In this document: one piece after another, positions 1-11,054 of the stretch | Position numbering within the stretch: position 1 is the first letter of the stretch | Layout: every line of letters begins with the position of its first letter | NCBI GenBank assembly: GCA_009763385.1 | Contig: CM019831.1 | Coordinates: forward strand, 16,580,080-16,644,079 | Direction of reading: 5' to 3' | Length of the DNA stretch: 64,000 nucleotides | Origin: Coix lacryma-jobi var. lacryma-jobi | Taxonomy: Eukaryota > Streptophyta > Magnoliopsida > Poales > Poaceae | Position numbers and translations under genes: made by a program | The notes under the pieces: model-generated | What the model saw: the letters and a program-made list of their open reading frames with translations, nothing else | Told to the model about the DNA's origin: nothing | Databases searched by the model: none

Positions 1-793
1 AGTTAAGGCTAGTTACTAGTTAGGTTAAAAAACAGTTCAAATTAGCTAAGGTTAGCTATCTAGTTGGTTAACAAATAGCTGAAAAAAATTGTGGTAAAAA
101 AATAGCTCACCTATTAATCCTTCTGTTTAAGAGTGTTAGGGCTAATTTGATCTAACTTTTTGTTAACTAGCAATTAACTCTTGTGTCCAGCAGATAGACC
201 GACCCTTAATACAGCTACTCAGCTAGTATCACTCACGTATATACTACTCTCTTCGCCCCAAAATAGATATTTCATTCTCGCTTCCCAAGAAGTTAATATT
301 TTACAACTTTGACCAAATATATATTAAAGAATATTAATATTTATAATGTATAGTTAGTATTATTAGATAGATCGTTAAATATATTTTTATAAATAGCGCA
401 TGTATTTTCTACATATATCCTCCACGCACAGTTGCTCGTTAGCATGCGAGAGATGCAGTATGTGATCGTGTTATGTCGTTGATTGAAGAAGGACGAAGAG
501 TAAACAACATTTAAGATATATAGGATGTATCGTACTCGTAATATATATAAAAACCTATGTGATATATATAATACTCCTTTGCTTCCATACGGTAAGCATT
601 CTGATTTTTACACGATAAATTAAAAACTGCATATCTCAACATATTGTATATATATCTAGATATATTTACCTAGAAAATCTTACAAAATTCTGTGAAGCAA
701 GCTAGGATACATCATATAGGATACTAAAAGGCTTCGCTTGCGGTAGTGTGTGCCCATGCATATAGTACCAATCCGGTTTTCTCGCTACCGCGA

Positions 794-933
794 GCGGCCG
801 CATCTGCTATCCAGCGGCTCCTAGTTCTTCAAGATTCGTGCCACAAGTGGGGAAAGGAGGAGAAATGAGGAGATGTTGACTAACACGAATCACGAAGCAG
901 GAATGAACGGTTGCAGATAGCAGATGCGGCCGC
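794..933. repeat. 18-bp perfect inverted repeat with about 104-bp spacer
   Basis: The left arm GCGGCCGCATCTGCTATC (794-811) is the reverse complement of 916-933. The spacer is not repetitive. It may be a small foldback element or simply a hairpin; no target-site duplication was found. Confidence 0.6.
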
Positions 934-1762
934 TGGCCGTTGCGGCGTTGCGTTCCTGCATATAGTATGTATAGTACTCACCTTCTTGATCCCTCGTGAA
1001 GAGAAGCAGCGTACGTAGCAACGTCGTACGCGCACTCAACGACCACCATGCATGCATATGCATGGAGATGAAATGGAAATGGAAAACAGCGCGCAGTAGT
1101 GCTGCGGATCGGATTGGTTTGCTGTATCATATGGATCTGTATATAACAACAACACACAGCTCATCAAAGGATTAAGGACGACGACACGATAGATAATATA
1201 TAATGATCGATGACATATTATATATAATAATAAAAAAAAACAGCTAGCTCGAGCGACGCCTCTGCATATGCAGCATGCATGCTTATTGCGAAGACTAGCT
1301 AGCAAGTGGAGAGAGTGCATCGGACGCACACAGCGTGGCACGACCAGATTAAACCCTAGCTGGCTGGCTGGCTGGCTAGGTAGCTCCATGGAGATGGAGG
1401 AAACCCTAGCTGCTAGCACGGCCGATCGAAGCAGTGAGCTAGAGCGGGCTGTGCCACGCCATGCGCGTCTGACATCAACGCTCTCCGTATCCGTCGTCGT
1501 AGAAACCTTCTCTTCGATCTGCTGCTGCTTCCTTCCTCGCTCCGCCATTATTGCCCTAACATAACACCTGCAGGCATGCATGCATGTTTAATTTGCTGAA
1601 ACGCCATATGATCGACCACCAACTACTGCATGCATGCATGTCTCCTCCAAACCCTAAATATATGCACCGGGGGAAAAGGGAAGCAAAGGCAAGCTGATCA
1701 ATGAGTTGCAGACACACACGTACGGGTGGTGGGTACGCAGCTGCAATGGCGGCTCCGAGGCC

Positions 1763-1770
1763 TATAAATA
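1763..1770 (+). promoter_or_regulatory. TATA-box-like TATAAATA
   Basis: A good plant TATA motif in GC-rich surroundings (GGCCTATAAATACGAGAGG). It is followed about 20 bp later by a short tandem array of CAGCCCA-type heptamers (1786-1830). The first downstream ATG (about 1850) opens a frame of only 18 codons, so no gene can be attached to it. Confidence 0.3.
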
Positions 1771-2158
1771 CGAGAGGCCGGGCACAGCCACAGCCCACAG
1801 CCCACAGCCCACGCAGCCCACAGCCCACGCCGCGCCGACGTAGGAGGAAATGACAACCAGGCCCTCGCGCCGCGCGGTACCCACCGATATTTATTACTAC
1901 TGGTTGGTGTGAAAGGCCAATCGTTTTCGCGCCTAGAAACGACGATGGTCCATGGATACGTATACGTAGCATGGCAGCCTCATCATGATCATGGGTGACT
2001 CACTCGATGCCTGTGCCTGTGCCGGCGCCGATTTTTTCTATTTTTTCTGAATTATTACTTGTTTTTTTATTTACAGAAGAAAACAATTGACATTTAGCCA
2101 TGCATGTCCAATCACTACAACACACATATACAGTATAGCCTTTCACTACTACACACAA

Positions 2159-2470
2159 CCACTATAGGGGCGGCTCCAGAAGCACTGTAGGGGCGGCTGG
2201 CCCAACCGCTCCTATCAAAGTGTACTTACAGTGCACCCACTATAGGAGCGGTTGGGGCAGCCGCCCCTACAGAGCAGCCGCCCCTACAGTGAGATCCACT
2301 GTAAGGGCGGCTGGTGATTGAACCGCCCCTACAGTGGATCCACTGTAGGAGCGGTTCAATCACCAGCCGCCCTTACAGTGGCTCTCACTGTAGGGGCGGC
2401 TCTAGATTGAGCCGGCCTTACAGTGGCTCTCACTGTAGGGGCGGTTCAATCTAGAGCCGCCCCTACAGTG
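2159..2470. repeat. Left subterminal repeat array of the CACTA element
   Basis: About ten copies of CACTGTAGGGGCGGCT/GGCGGTT-type motifs alternate in direct and inverted orientation, forming long palindromes. Members of the pair ...GGCGGTTCAATC / GATTGAACCGCC can pair with one another. The same motif recurs at 10089-10366. Confidence 0.9.
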
Positions 2471-2727
2471 CATTTTCTAGCAAAAAATAAATAAATATTT
2501 ACATAATTCAAACCACAGCACAACATATATCACTATGCCAGAAAATGTTATCAGTGATAATAAGTAGTGTAAACTCATATGAGCAGTGGCCTAAATATTG
2601 CATTCATACCATGTATATATCTAAGAATATTGCTAAATGGCTAACAGTTTTTCAGATGACATGCACATGACATGGTTTTAGAATAAGGACTAGATAAAGT
2701 TACTTCTCCAATTCCCGGTCTTCACAA

Positions 2728-3513
2728 TCAGCCGAACACTAATTGATGGTCAAGCAGACATTCTACCTGCAAAAAATGTAATCAATTTCCTGGGCTAAGC
2801 ACACACAAAAAACATTCAGCCAAAATACTTGCTACATATTTATCTGATGCCAAAATCTGATAATTTGATTGAATTAAGCTGCTTGTTAGTTGAGAGTAAG
2901 TCAGCCAAAATACTGTGAACATACTACTACCTCATGTCACATTAATTTGTTGTTTTAGGTAGAGCCTACAATCAAGGTTATTACAACGTAGATAGAATGT
3001 CTAGCTTCTTTATCCCCTTTTCTCTCTATTAAACTGAAGCCTCACTAATTTTGTACTACTTATAAATTCTTGGGAGGGCATAACTCGGTAATTGGTACTA
3101 TTAAATTGATTGGTAATATTAGCATTACAATAGTCACCAATCAATTATCAGCATGGACTGACCTCAATCGACATGGTGCAAAGGTTCCAGCTTCCTAAAC
3201 AACTGCTTCTAGCTGCAATAAAGAACCATTGATGGGACAATTACATGAGCGTATATGAAAGTTGACAGAGCATACATAGTGTCAGATTGAACTATACAAA
3301 GCAAGCTATCACATACCAGCCCTTTGTAGTATGCAACTTGTCGCACAGAATACTTTGTTCTGAGCTTCAATTCTTGATCGGCAATGTTATTCACTACTCC
3401 ATAGTACACCTTTCCATCATATTGGTTCATGCATGCTCGCAACTCAAACTGCAGGTATGCTAACTCCTTGTTGATCTTGAGAAGTATATCGTTGAACAGC
3501 TGTTGATGAGTAG
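2728..3513 (-). pseudogene. NSE1: Captured NSE1-like exons (SMC5/6 complex subunit), broken
   Basis: The minus strand holds a clean exon at 3513-3317, bounded by an acceptor (TTGCAG) and a donor (GTATGT). It encodes THQQLFNDILLKINKEL and later MNQYDGKVYYGVVNNIAD and AYYKGL. From memory this matches plant NSE1, the winged-helix/RING subunit of the SMC5/6 DNA-repair complex. A second exon (3212-3163, acceptor TTGCAG, donor GTCAGT) continues in phase with LEAVV, then has an in-frame TAG where the family has Gln, and drifts out of frame. A third possible piece starts at 2766 (VECLLDHQLV...). The first exon (N-terminus) and the RING end were not found. It lies wholly inside the CACTA element with introns kept, so it was captured as DNA, not as cDNA. 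It cannot make NSE1. Confidence 0.75.
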
Positions 3514-4699
3514 CTGCAAGCCATGGGACGAGATATAATATAAGTGACAGGAGAAAAAAAGCTTGAGCAAAACTGAATTCAGGTAAGTTTAATCCCCTAG
3601 GCTAAAAACTCAGTAAAGCACTCTTGCATAACCAGTCTTAGTAGATAGTAGATATATACCGTTCAGCCAATCAACCAGACTACCAGAGTACCAGACCTCA
3701 TCCAAAATGCAAAATAACTCTGAATGAGAATGATCTTTTCAGGGCAAAATAACTTTGGGTCCATGTCATTTGAAGAGTTAATATTTGAGATAATGATATG
3801 ACAGATGATGCAAGTATGAAGCGATTGTGATAGGCTTTGACCATCCATGAAACAGTAAAGTCTGGAAACCAAGAGCAGTGTCCACTTTTAATGCTAGAGG
3901 GCTAGAGGCTACTACATGCACGACAGTACTCAAAGTGGTGGGTTTTTACGGCAACCAGGATCAGACCTGTAAACAGCATGCAACATCGCACAACGAAACA
4001 AGAATGCAACCAATCATGCTTTTATTTAGAATTTCATCAGAATCAAACCTCTTAGGCAGGACAACCAAAGATGCATATACCACATTCCGGAGAGAAAGCA
4101 CTAGCGAGTAGCAGCACAATAAATTGTAGCTAGTACTGTACCAACAGCTGTCTGCACTAAGATACAGATGCTGGGCTTTCTAAGCAAGAAAAAACTATGT
4201 CTCTAAGGTGTGAAAAAGTGTCGACTATCAAATTCACACAGTTTACGAAATCAATACCTTTGTCCTAAAGCTATGCCACAAACGCACACTAAATTCCAAC
4301 AAATGTCATTCTCGGCAAAATAAATAAAAAGTAAAAAAAACACATGCAACACAGCCTCTTACTCGGCCTTGTCTCGAAGAATAGATGGTTGCGGATGGTG
4401 TCGGTGCTTTCTTCTCCTTCATGTCATTGTTGGCACTGCCCACCACATCTTACATGCCTGGGCACCAAGAGATACAAGTAGTGAATATCGAGAAACACGA
4501 GAAATTTCATGTCAACAATGTCCAATTTCTTTATTTACAGAATATGCTTTCAGCTGACAAGTAAACTGAAAAGGCAATTAGATCAGATCTGTTAAAGGGT
4601 TACCTGCTATTATTCTTAGACATATTCAGTGTGCATAAATTCAAAACCTGGCATAAATGAGTATTAAAAGTACAGTAAACTGATGTTCATAACTGCTCG

Positions 4700-5080
4700 A
4701 AACCAGTCAAAAACTGAAATATCCAAAAGTAAATCATAAGCAAGTCTGTTATGAATCATAAGCTGCCATCATAACAAACTGAAATATCCAAAAGTAAATC
4801 ATAAGCAAGTCTCTCCTAGTTATCCTAGCAGTCTGTTGCCATCAATTTTTTGGATTATAAGATTCATCATACTCTTACAAGAGATTAAAACACATCCTAA
4901 TTTTGCCAGACATAGGAGTAGATATGGGAAAACAACTTTAAATTAAACTTCCAGCGACATGGGATCGTATTCTAAACACATCCAGTGCACTTTAAATTAA
5001 ACTTCCAGCGACATGGCCTCTCTACCATACTCTTACAAGAGATTAAAACACATCCTAATTTTGTCAGACATACACTTAAG
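4700..5080. repeat. Local duplications inside the CACTA element
   Basis: A segment containing ACTGAAATATCCAAAAGTAA occurs at about 4715 and again at about 4780. A roughly 90-bp segment (CATACTCTTACAAGAGATTA... followed by TTAAACTTCCAGCGACATGG) occurs at about 4868-4961 and 4985-5085 with small rearrangements. No coding sequence is supported. Confidence 0.6.
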
Positions 5081-5229
5081 CATTTTTTCTTGATTGGGAA
5101 ACTTCCAGTGCACAGAACATTAAGTGAAATGCACACGAAATTGCAGGTGCAGATCCAATAAAGGACATGGGTATGCACATGTAATTAGATCAGATCAGAA
5201 TAGAAATAGCCAATTAGCTAAAGTTAGGG

Positions 5230-5580
5230 TTGGGTGCTCAGATTCGCACAACGGGAAGGAATGCGAAGGGGTTGGCAAACCTCGGAGCAGCAGTTGCCGC
5301 CTGCTGCACTTTGCTCGACGGGCTGCGGCTGCCCCAGCCCTGGTGGCGTGGCACCTCGGCCTCTGGCGACGCGGCGCCCCGGCCCCTGGCGGTGGCGGTG
5401 GCAGCGCAGCGCGGTGCTCCGGCCCCTGGATCCGGGCGGTGCGGCACGGCGCTGCGGCCGGCCCCAGCCCCTGGCGGCGGGGTAAACCAGCCCTGGGCGG
5501 CGCGACGCCCCGGCCCCGGGCGCCCGGCCCCTGGCGGCGTGAAAGGACGGGAGAGGGAGAAGGAGAGAGAGAGTGAGGGA
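5230..5580. other. GC-rich low-complexity block in the CACTA interior
   Basis: A sharply GC-rich block of GGCCCCTGGCGGC-type repeats, open in several frames on both strands. The many overlapping frames reflect base composition (few stop codons), not coding. It may be a captured gene 5' region, but I recognise nothing in it. Confidence 0.5.
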
Positions 5581-5689
5581 AAAGTGAGGTACGGTGGGGG
5601 ATTGGGTCGGGTGGGGGTTTTCTTTTTTTTCTCTTTTTTTTTCTTCTTTGCTTGTGTCTTATATCAATAATCCTATATGGGTACTTTAG

Positions 5690-5755
5690 CTTGTTTGGCT
5701 GAGTATAGGAACGGGTCCAATGTTTGTTTGGCTGAGTATAGGAACGGGTCCAATG
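5690..5755. repeat. 33-bp tandem duplication
   Basis: TTGTTTGGCTGAGTATAGGA followed by ACGGGTCCAATG is present twice with a 33-bp period and is almost perfect. It is probably a recent slippage duplication. Confidence 0.85.
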
Positions 5756-6228
5756 CTTGTTCGTACAAAGTTCATAATTATTATTTTTCAAAACTATCAA
5801 TATATAAATACATGTAATATATCTATAATTTTTTATATATGGACAACTCAAATTATTTTTTATTTTTATTTTTGAAATATCTAAGTAAAGGGAGGCTCAA
5901 AAAATAACTAGGTAACATGAAAAATGTTTATCTTTTATATACACATGTTTTAATAATTTTTGAACTAGGTAAGGACGCAGCCAGACACGATTCAGGCTCA
6001 GATTTATGTAGAGGGCACGGTCGCACGGCTCGGGGACGAGAAGGGGCGGCGCTAGTAGGAGTTGTAGTGTGGCATAAACTTACATAATACGGAGTAATTC
6101 GTCTAAAAAAACTTATGTAATAATTAATTTCATCTCCTTATATTTACTATATTCATGTTAATTTGAATCTTGGCATGGATCCAATGAATGGACACAGCGG
6201 ACAAGAAAATGAACAGACATACTACGTA

Positions 6229-6400
6229 CTCCCTCCGTCCCTAAAAGAATGTCGTCATGGGATGCGTGCCACAGGTTTGACTCAATTTATAGAAAATACG
6301 TGCAATATTTAAATCTTCAAAAAAATTTGTTAAAAAACTAGATTCAAAGATCTTTCTAATGATACTAATTATGTACCATAACTACTAATATTACGGAAGC
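6229..6400 (+). mobile_element. Truncated Stowaway-type (Tc1/mariner) MITE end
   Basis: CTCCCTCCGTCCC at 6229-6241, preceded by TA, is the standard grass Stowaway terminus. It is followed by the usual TTTGACTCAA and AATATTT-rich interior. The opposite end (reverse complement GGGACGGAGGGAG) is absent; the sequence changes abruptly into GC-rich DNA at about 6395. Confidence 0.6.
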
Positions 6401-6640
6401 GGCCCGGCCGGCCGTGAGCCAGGGCGGGGGGGCGCGCCGCCCGCCACCCCATGGCCGCTGTTCCTCCTTCTCTCCTCCGTGGCACGCGGGCGAACACCCC
6501 ATGGCCGCCGTTCTCTCCTCTCTACCTTGTGTTTCTTTCCTGGCTGAGAGGATAAGGAAGAGAGAGAATGGAAGAGGAGAAATGAGATAGAGTTAGGGTT
6601 AGGGTTTGACCCTTCCCTTTTATATGGCTCCCGGAAAATC
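6365..6640 (-). promoter_or_regulatory. Captured promoter, 5'UTR and start of an unidentified gene
   Basis: On the minus strand a TATAAAA box (6624-6618) is followed by AAACCCTAACCCTAAC. This telo-box is typical of promoters of ribosomal-protein and other growth-related plant genes. A pyrimidine-rich leader follows, then ATG at 6502 in a good context (GGCGGCCATGG). The frame runs 45 codons, GC-rich at first (Gly/Arg/Pro-rich), then crosses abruptly into AT-rich DNA at about 6395 and stops at 6365. It looks like the 5' end of a host gene cut off and carried inside the CACTA element. The gene cannot be identified. Confidence 0.4.
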
Positions 6641-6910
6641 TGGACCATCCATCAGGATGGACGGCCACGGATTTCCCAAGCCCAGAAGGCTGGCCCAAGA
6701 AGCTTGGAAATTTGGCCCAGTCGAGCCATTCATAATGAGCTGTGCATTTTCTCCCTATTTTTGCACAGAATAGTGGCCCGAAGTCCACTGTTGCACCCAA
6801 ATACACGGCCTGAAGCCCGTGATATTTTATTTATGTTAAGTTATTACTTAATTATTTCTCGTACTTTATTCCTTGCAATTTATTTTTTGTGGCTATTTTA
6901 TTCCCGCATA

Positions 6911-7444
6911 TTTTTTTGAAATAATATTTTTTTATTTAAAATTGCAAAAGTAGTAGTTGTTTTAGAAAAGTTGCGTGTTTAGGGGCCAGCCGGCATTTGG
7001 GTGACCGACTAGGGTCCTATCGGCAGTTAGACGGCTGAGAGGTCCCTAATCGGCTCCTCAATAGCCGATAGGTGGCGGCCCACCACCAGCATGTGGCCTA
7101 CCGACCAGATGCCAGTCGGCACACCAGATAGGCCTAGTCGGCCCCCAAACGGCCGACATGCCCATATAATTTATTAATTGGAATTGGTTGTATAATTTAT
7201 TAATTGGAAAGACTGTCGGCTGCTGGGGAGCCAATAGGGTCCTATCGGCCATCTAGAGGCCGACTGAGCCCACTAACCTGGTAGGCAGCACTCGTATCGG
7301 CTTCTGGGCAGCCAATAGGGCCCTATCGGCTTCCCAACAGCCGACTGGGACCCTGTCGTCCTCCAAGCCACCGACTGCCTACCAAACCCCCTCCCAGATG
7401 CTATATTTGCAATTTTGAATAAAAAAATATTATTTCAGAAAAAA
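6911..7444. mobile_element. Inverted-repeat element nested in the CACTA, unclassified
   Basis: Imperfect 38-bp terminal inverted repeats pair: GAAATAATATTTTTTTATTT... at 6911-6948 with its reverse complement at 7406-7444. The interior has repeated CCTATCGGC / GCCGATAGG and AGCCAATAGGGNCC motifs in both orientations, resembling a subterminal array. A diverged direct repeat (CCCAAGAAGCTTG...TTTGGCC...CCATTCATA) lies just outside, at 6693-6735 and 7450-7488. It is either a small DNA transposon or a foldback remnant. Confidence 0.5.
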
Positions 7445-7499
7445 ATTCGCCCAAGAAGCTTGAATTTGGCCCTAGTTGGCCATTCATACCCAGCTTTAG

Positions 7500-8274
7500 T
7501 GGCTCATTTGACCAACTTTGACCAAGTCAAATCTTGTTTTTTTTAAAAAAGAGACACTTAGACTGTCGTTTTGAAGCCCCAAAATATTTCATATAGAAAA
7601 GTTATGAATATCAAGTTTGTTAAACTCTTCAAGATATACATAACTTGTCTCTGTCAAGTTTTCATTCGACAAAGTTTGCACGTTTCAAATTTGAATTTTA
7701 AAATTTTCACAGTTCAAATCAAGTTTTTGAAACCCTAGATAGTCTCAACTCGAAAAGTCATGAATACCAATATTGGTCCATTCATCAAGATCTACATTTG
7801 ATATATAGGTCATTTTTGCATTTGACAAAGTGTCGGCATAGTGTAGTTCTAAATCCACATGAAGTTTCATAAAGTCTAGTGAGATTCGTGATTTTGTTAC
7901 TAGTGTTTACTAAAACTTTCTCAAATGCAAAAATAACATATGTATAAAATGTATATCTTGATGAGTTATACAAAAGTGATATTCAAAATTTTTCCATTTG
8001 AGACCATTTAGTGCCTCATTTGACCAAGTTTGACCAAATCACATCTCGGATTTTGAAAACATGTCGCTAGTGTTTACCAACACTTTCTCAAATACAGAAA
8101 AGACCTATGTATCAAATGTAGTAGTGTAATTCTCAGTATTAGTTGTGGGAAAAGTAGATTTAAATTATATAAAATCCAAACGAAATTTGAAAATGACGAA
8201 ACTTTGCCGAGTGCCACGATATTTTGCACTTGGCAAACCTTGGGCACTCGGCAAAGTACAGTTTTTCAGTAGTG
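7500..8274. mobile_element. Right-end remnant of a second, TGCCGAGTGCC-type CACTA element
   Basis: The stretch ends CAGTTTTTCAGTAGTG (8274), the inverted CACTACTG terminus. It has the diagnostic subterminal motif TTTGCCGAGTGCC / GGCACTCGGCAAAG at 8208-8256, the same family as the complete copy at 36037-37473. The left end is missing. Part of its interior (ACTTTCTCAAATGCAAAAAT... TTGATGAGTTATACAAAAGT) recurs at about 9595-9840, so it is rearranged. Confidence 0.6.
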
Positions 8275-8636
8275 ATCGTAGATGCTTCACAAGTGGGCAC
8301 ATCTTTTATAGGGTTTAGGTGAGATTTGTGAAAAATTAAAGTAAATATGGACAGTGTATGCTACGACAGTGTCAAATGAAGGAATGACCAAAACAAAAGT
8401 TGTAGGTCATGTTGTCCCCTTCAACTTTGGTATTCAAAACTTTTTCATAAGAGATACTTTTAAATCCCTTAGCGGCACAAAACTCTCTCAAAATGTGAAT
8501 TTCAAATCTTTGATCATATAAAAAAGTGTCAAATGAAGGGATGACCTATACAAAAGATGTGCATGATATTGCTACCTACAATTTAGTGTGGTGACATGTC
8601 TTGGCCACCTAAACTCTAGGAAAAAATATGAAATTT

Positions 8637-8806
8637 CAGTGGCGGAGCATGAAGAGGATTTGAGGAGGGGGCCAATAGTACTAAGTTATTTATATTTTAC
8701 AAACCTTTATTACTTTTTAATGACTAAGTATAGATTATCATTAACAAAATACAATCACCAAGGAGGGGTCATGACCCACTTTCGCCTCTACATAGCTATG
8801 CCACTG
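8637..8806. mobile_element. hAT-type MITE
   Basis: The terminus CAGTGGCGGAGCATGAAGAGG pairs with the inverted CAGTGGCATAGCTATGTAGAGG. CAGTGGCGGAGC is a well-known grass hAT MITE terminus. A matching 8-bp TSD was not found. The 104-codon frame that crosses it is not a gene. Confidence 0.6.
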
Positions 8807-8924
8807 TTCAGCATGTTAAACACAAAGTACCTAGATGAAAGGAAAACAGAGGGTAATTTAGAGCTGATCAGATTGTGGGAGAAATTTAGAATTGCATTAT
8901 AGTAAACCAGAATATAATTTCCTA

Positions 8925-9363
8925 GACATTGCTACTCTTTGAGAAGGAACAATCCAGCAAATACAAACAGATGCAACTTCAGTTGCAGGCATGACAAGAG
9001 GCTCACCAAGTAACTCAAATACAAGCTGTAACACAAACGCCATATAGTTTAAGCTATACCAAAATATGGATGGAGGTACATGGACATGGACATAGAGCGT
9101 GTCTATATGTGTTTGCAGATCAGTTGTTCTTTCATAGACAGAATATATAGAAAAAAAACAAACACAATAAGGCAAACTATTGCTAGCTAAGCCAACAACA
9201 TGAGGCAGTGGTGCTTCTAAGTTTTAACCAAACTAATTTTTTGTTACAGTCAGAACTACAAAGGAAAAAATACCTTAAGTTTGCATCTATATCTAAGAAG
9301 CGGGGCCTCAAATAGGTCCATTGGAGCATTTCCTTTCGAATTCTGATATGTTGAGAGAATACA
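8925..9363 (-). pseudogene. Two exon-like pieces of an unidentified captured gene
   Basis: On the minus strand, 9363-9274 is exactly 30 open codons (starting CILSTYQNSKGNAP) between an acceptor (TTTTTCAG) and a donor (AAG/GTATTT). Further downstream 9025-8925 is open (LVFELLGEPLVMPATEVASV) after an acceptor (GTGTTACAG). The amino-acid composition and the exact splice borders look like real host exons, on the same strand as the NSE1 fragment. I do not recognise the protein; it may or may not come from the same donor locus as NSE1. Confidence 0.4.
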
Positions 9364-10088
9364 CTGAAAAATAAACTTGATTACATATCATAGGACCCAA
9401 TAAATTAACACAGCAACGTAAACGAATAAAAAAGGGTGCAACCTCATTTTTCTAACTTGTTTACACTAATAAAAAAGGGTGCAACCTCATTAATTAGTTA
9501 TAACAAATAATTTCAAAGGCAACAAATATTTTACTCACTTCAATTCTTTTGCTCACTACAATTCCCACACCGGCCAATTTCATTCTAATTTCATGAATGC
9601 AGAAAAGACCTATGTATCAAATGTAGATCTTGATGTGTGGAACAATATTGGTATTCAAATTTTTTTTATTCGAGGTAATTTAGTGGCTCATTTGACCAAC
9701 TTTGACCAAGTCAAATGTAGATTCGTGATTTTGTTACTAGTGTTTACTAAAACTTTCTCAAATGCAAAAATGACCTATGCATCTAATGTATATCTTGATG
9801 AGTTATACAAAAGTGGTATTCAAAAGTTTTCCATTTGAGGCAAAGTAGTGTTGTAAATCTTATTCAAAGTTATAGCTAGTTTAAATTTAAAATTTGATTT
9901 TTTTGAAAATAGTCGCAACGAAAATTGATCATGCTACAGTAATAGAGCATGATTTTAGAAAATTTTAGAAAAAAGAATCATTGCATTTGGAGTTACTATG
10001 AGGGAGAAAGACTAGTTACAATTTTTATCTACAGATCAAAATAGAAAACTGCACCTGTTTATTGAAGATAAAGGTGTTCATCCAAATC

Positions 10089-10366
10089 CACTGTAGGAGC
10101 GGTTGGTGAATGAACCGCCCCTACAGTGGTCCACTGTAGGGGCGGTTCAATCACCAACCGCCCTTACAGTGACATCCCACTGTAAGGGCGGTTGGTGATT
10201 GAACCGCCCCTACAGTGGACCACTGTAGGGGCGGTTCATTCACCAACCGCCCTTACAGTGGTTTTGTAGGGGCGGTTGGAGATGCTGGGCCCCAAGATGT
10301 CACTGTAGGGGCGGTTCAATCACCAACCGCCCCTACAGTGGAAAGGGGGACGCTCTTACAGTGGGT
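10089..10366. repeat. Right subterminal repeat array of the CACTA element
   Basis: Alternating direct and inverted copies of CACTGTAGGGGCGGTTCA / CAACCGCCCTTACAGTG mirror the left array and end 13 bp before the terminal TAGTG. Confidence 0.9.
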
Positions 10367-10382
10367 TTTTCACGTAGTGTTT

Positions 10383-11054
10383 TTTTGTGATGTACTACTA
10401 GCTACTAGTGAACGTGTCTATGATTATGACATGCATCGTCTTATTATTATTATTATCGTGAGAAAATAAAAGCTGGTATTGTAAGAGATATATATTACAA
10501 CATTTAGAACAACCCAGATTCATATATAACAAGTTTGATGGGAAGTCAAGCATAATTATCTCCAGAGAGAGTCATCACTAGATATTGTTTGAGCAACAAA
10601 CAACCTGCACGTGGCTCGAGCTTCATTCACTATTTCTAATATATCTCCAGGAGACCCGATAGGCGGCTACCTCATCGACACCAAATATTATCCTCTGGAC
10701 ACATGACTTTATTTGTAGTAACTCGAGCACTCTCTAACCTAAATTCTGCAATTCCACCTTAACCTAAATTGTGTACAGAACATTCATCAGAACAACATTG
10801 CGTTGCGTGCAGGTACGGTGTTGTTTTCCATCTAAAACAACAATGATTGCATATATATATATGCGAGAAACACTTTCTGCTGCCAGCAATTGTTTTTCCA
10901 GCAGTAATAATTAAGCTGCATATTAGGCTTGCTAAGTAAAGACTCATTTTTCAGAAAACTGCACTGAGAAAACAGTTGCATTTAAATTTGCGAAAACTAC
11001 GAAGTTTTATATACGGGGAAAAAATCTGATTGGAATCCCTTAGCTTGGTGCTAA
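10383..11054. other. Intergenic DNA, nothing recognised
   Basis: AT-rich sequence after the CACTA TSD. Only short unsupported frames are present. Confidence 0.5.

Larger units (their letters stand above)
1..2143. other. AT-rich intergenic DNA left of the CACTA element
   Basis: No coding region is supported here. The short open frames overlap on both strands, share no family motif and have no plausible splice structure. The stretch is AT-rich up to about 750, then contains an 18-bp inverted repeat (794-811 / 916-933) and several GCATGC-rich (RY-type) tracts around 1260-1280, 1570-1590 and 1628-1640. A TATA motif lies at 1763. It could be the distal flank of a gene outside the window. Confidence 0.6.
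2144..10379. mobile_element. CACTA (En/Spm) element, 8.2 kb, non-autonomous, carrying gene fragments
   Basis: The element begins CACTACTACACACAACC and its other end read inward is CACTACGTGAAAAACCC; about 20 of the first 29 terminal positions match. It is flanked by a perfect 3-bp TSD (TTT at 2141-2143 and 10380-10382). Both ends carry subterminal arrays of a 14-16-bp motif in both orientations (GGGGCGGTTGG / CCAACCGCCCC next to CACTGTAG), at 2159-2470 and 10089-10366. This is the hallmark of CACTA elements, where the arrays bind transposase. No TNPA/TNPD-like transposase ORF is visible, so it would depend on a transposase supplied in trans. The interior holds NSE1-like exons, a second exon pair, a captured promoter and several nested smaller elements. 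Confidence 0.9.

Noticed and set aside
1036..1972. 181-, 98- and 138-codon frames near the left edge
   Set aside because: Frames on both strands overlap, are rich in Cys/Ser/Arg from GCATGC repeats, and show no homologous motif.
5195..5851. 218-codon minus and 150/146-codon plus frames
   Set aside because: Overlapping frames on both strands in a GC-rich low-complexity block, with no domain or start context.
8588..8902. 104-codon plus frame
   Set aside because: It runs across a hAT MITE and both its edges; no coding features.
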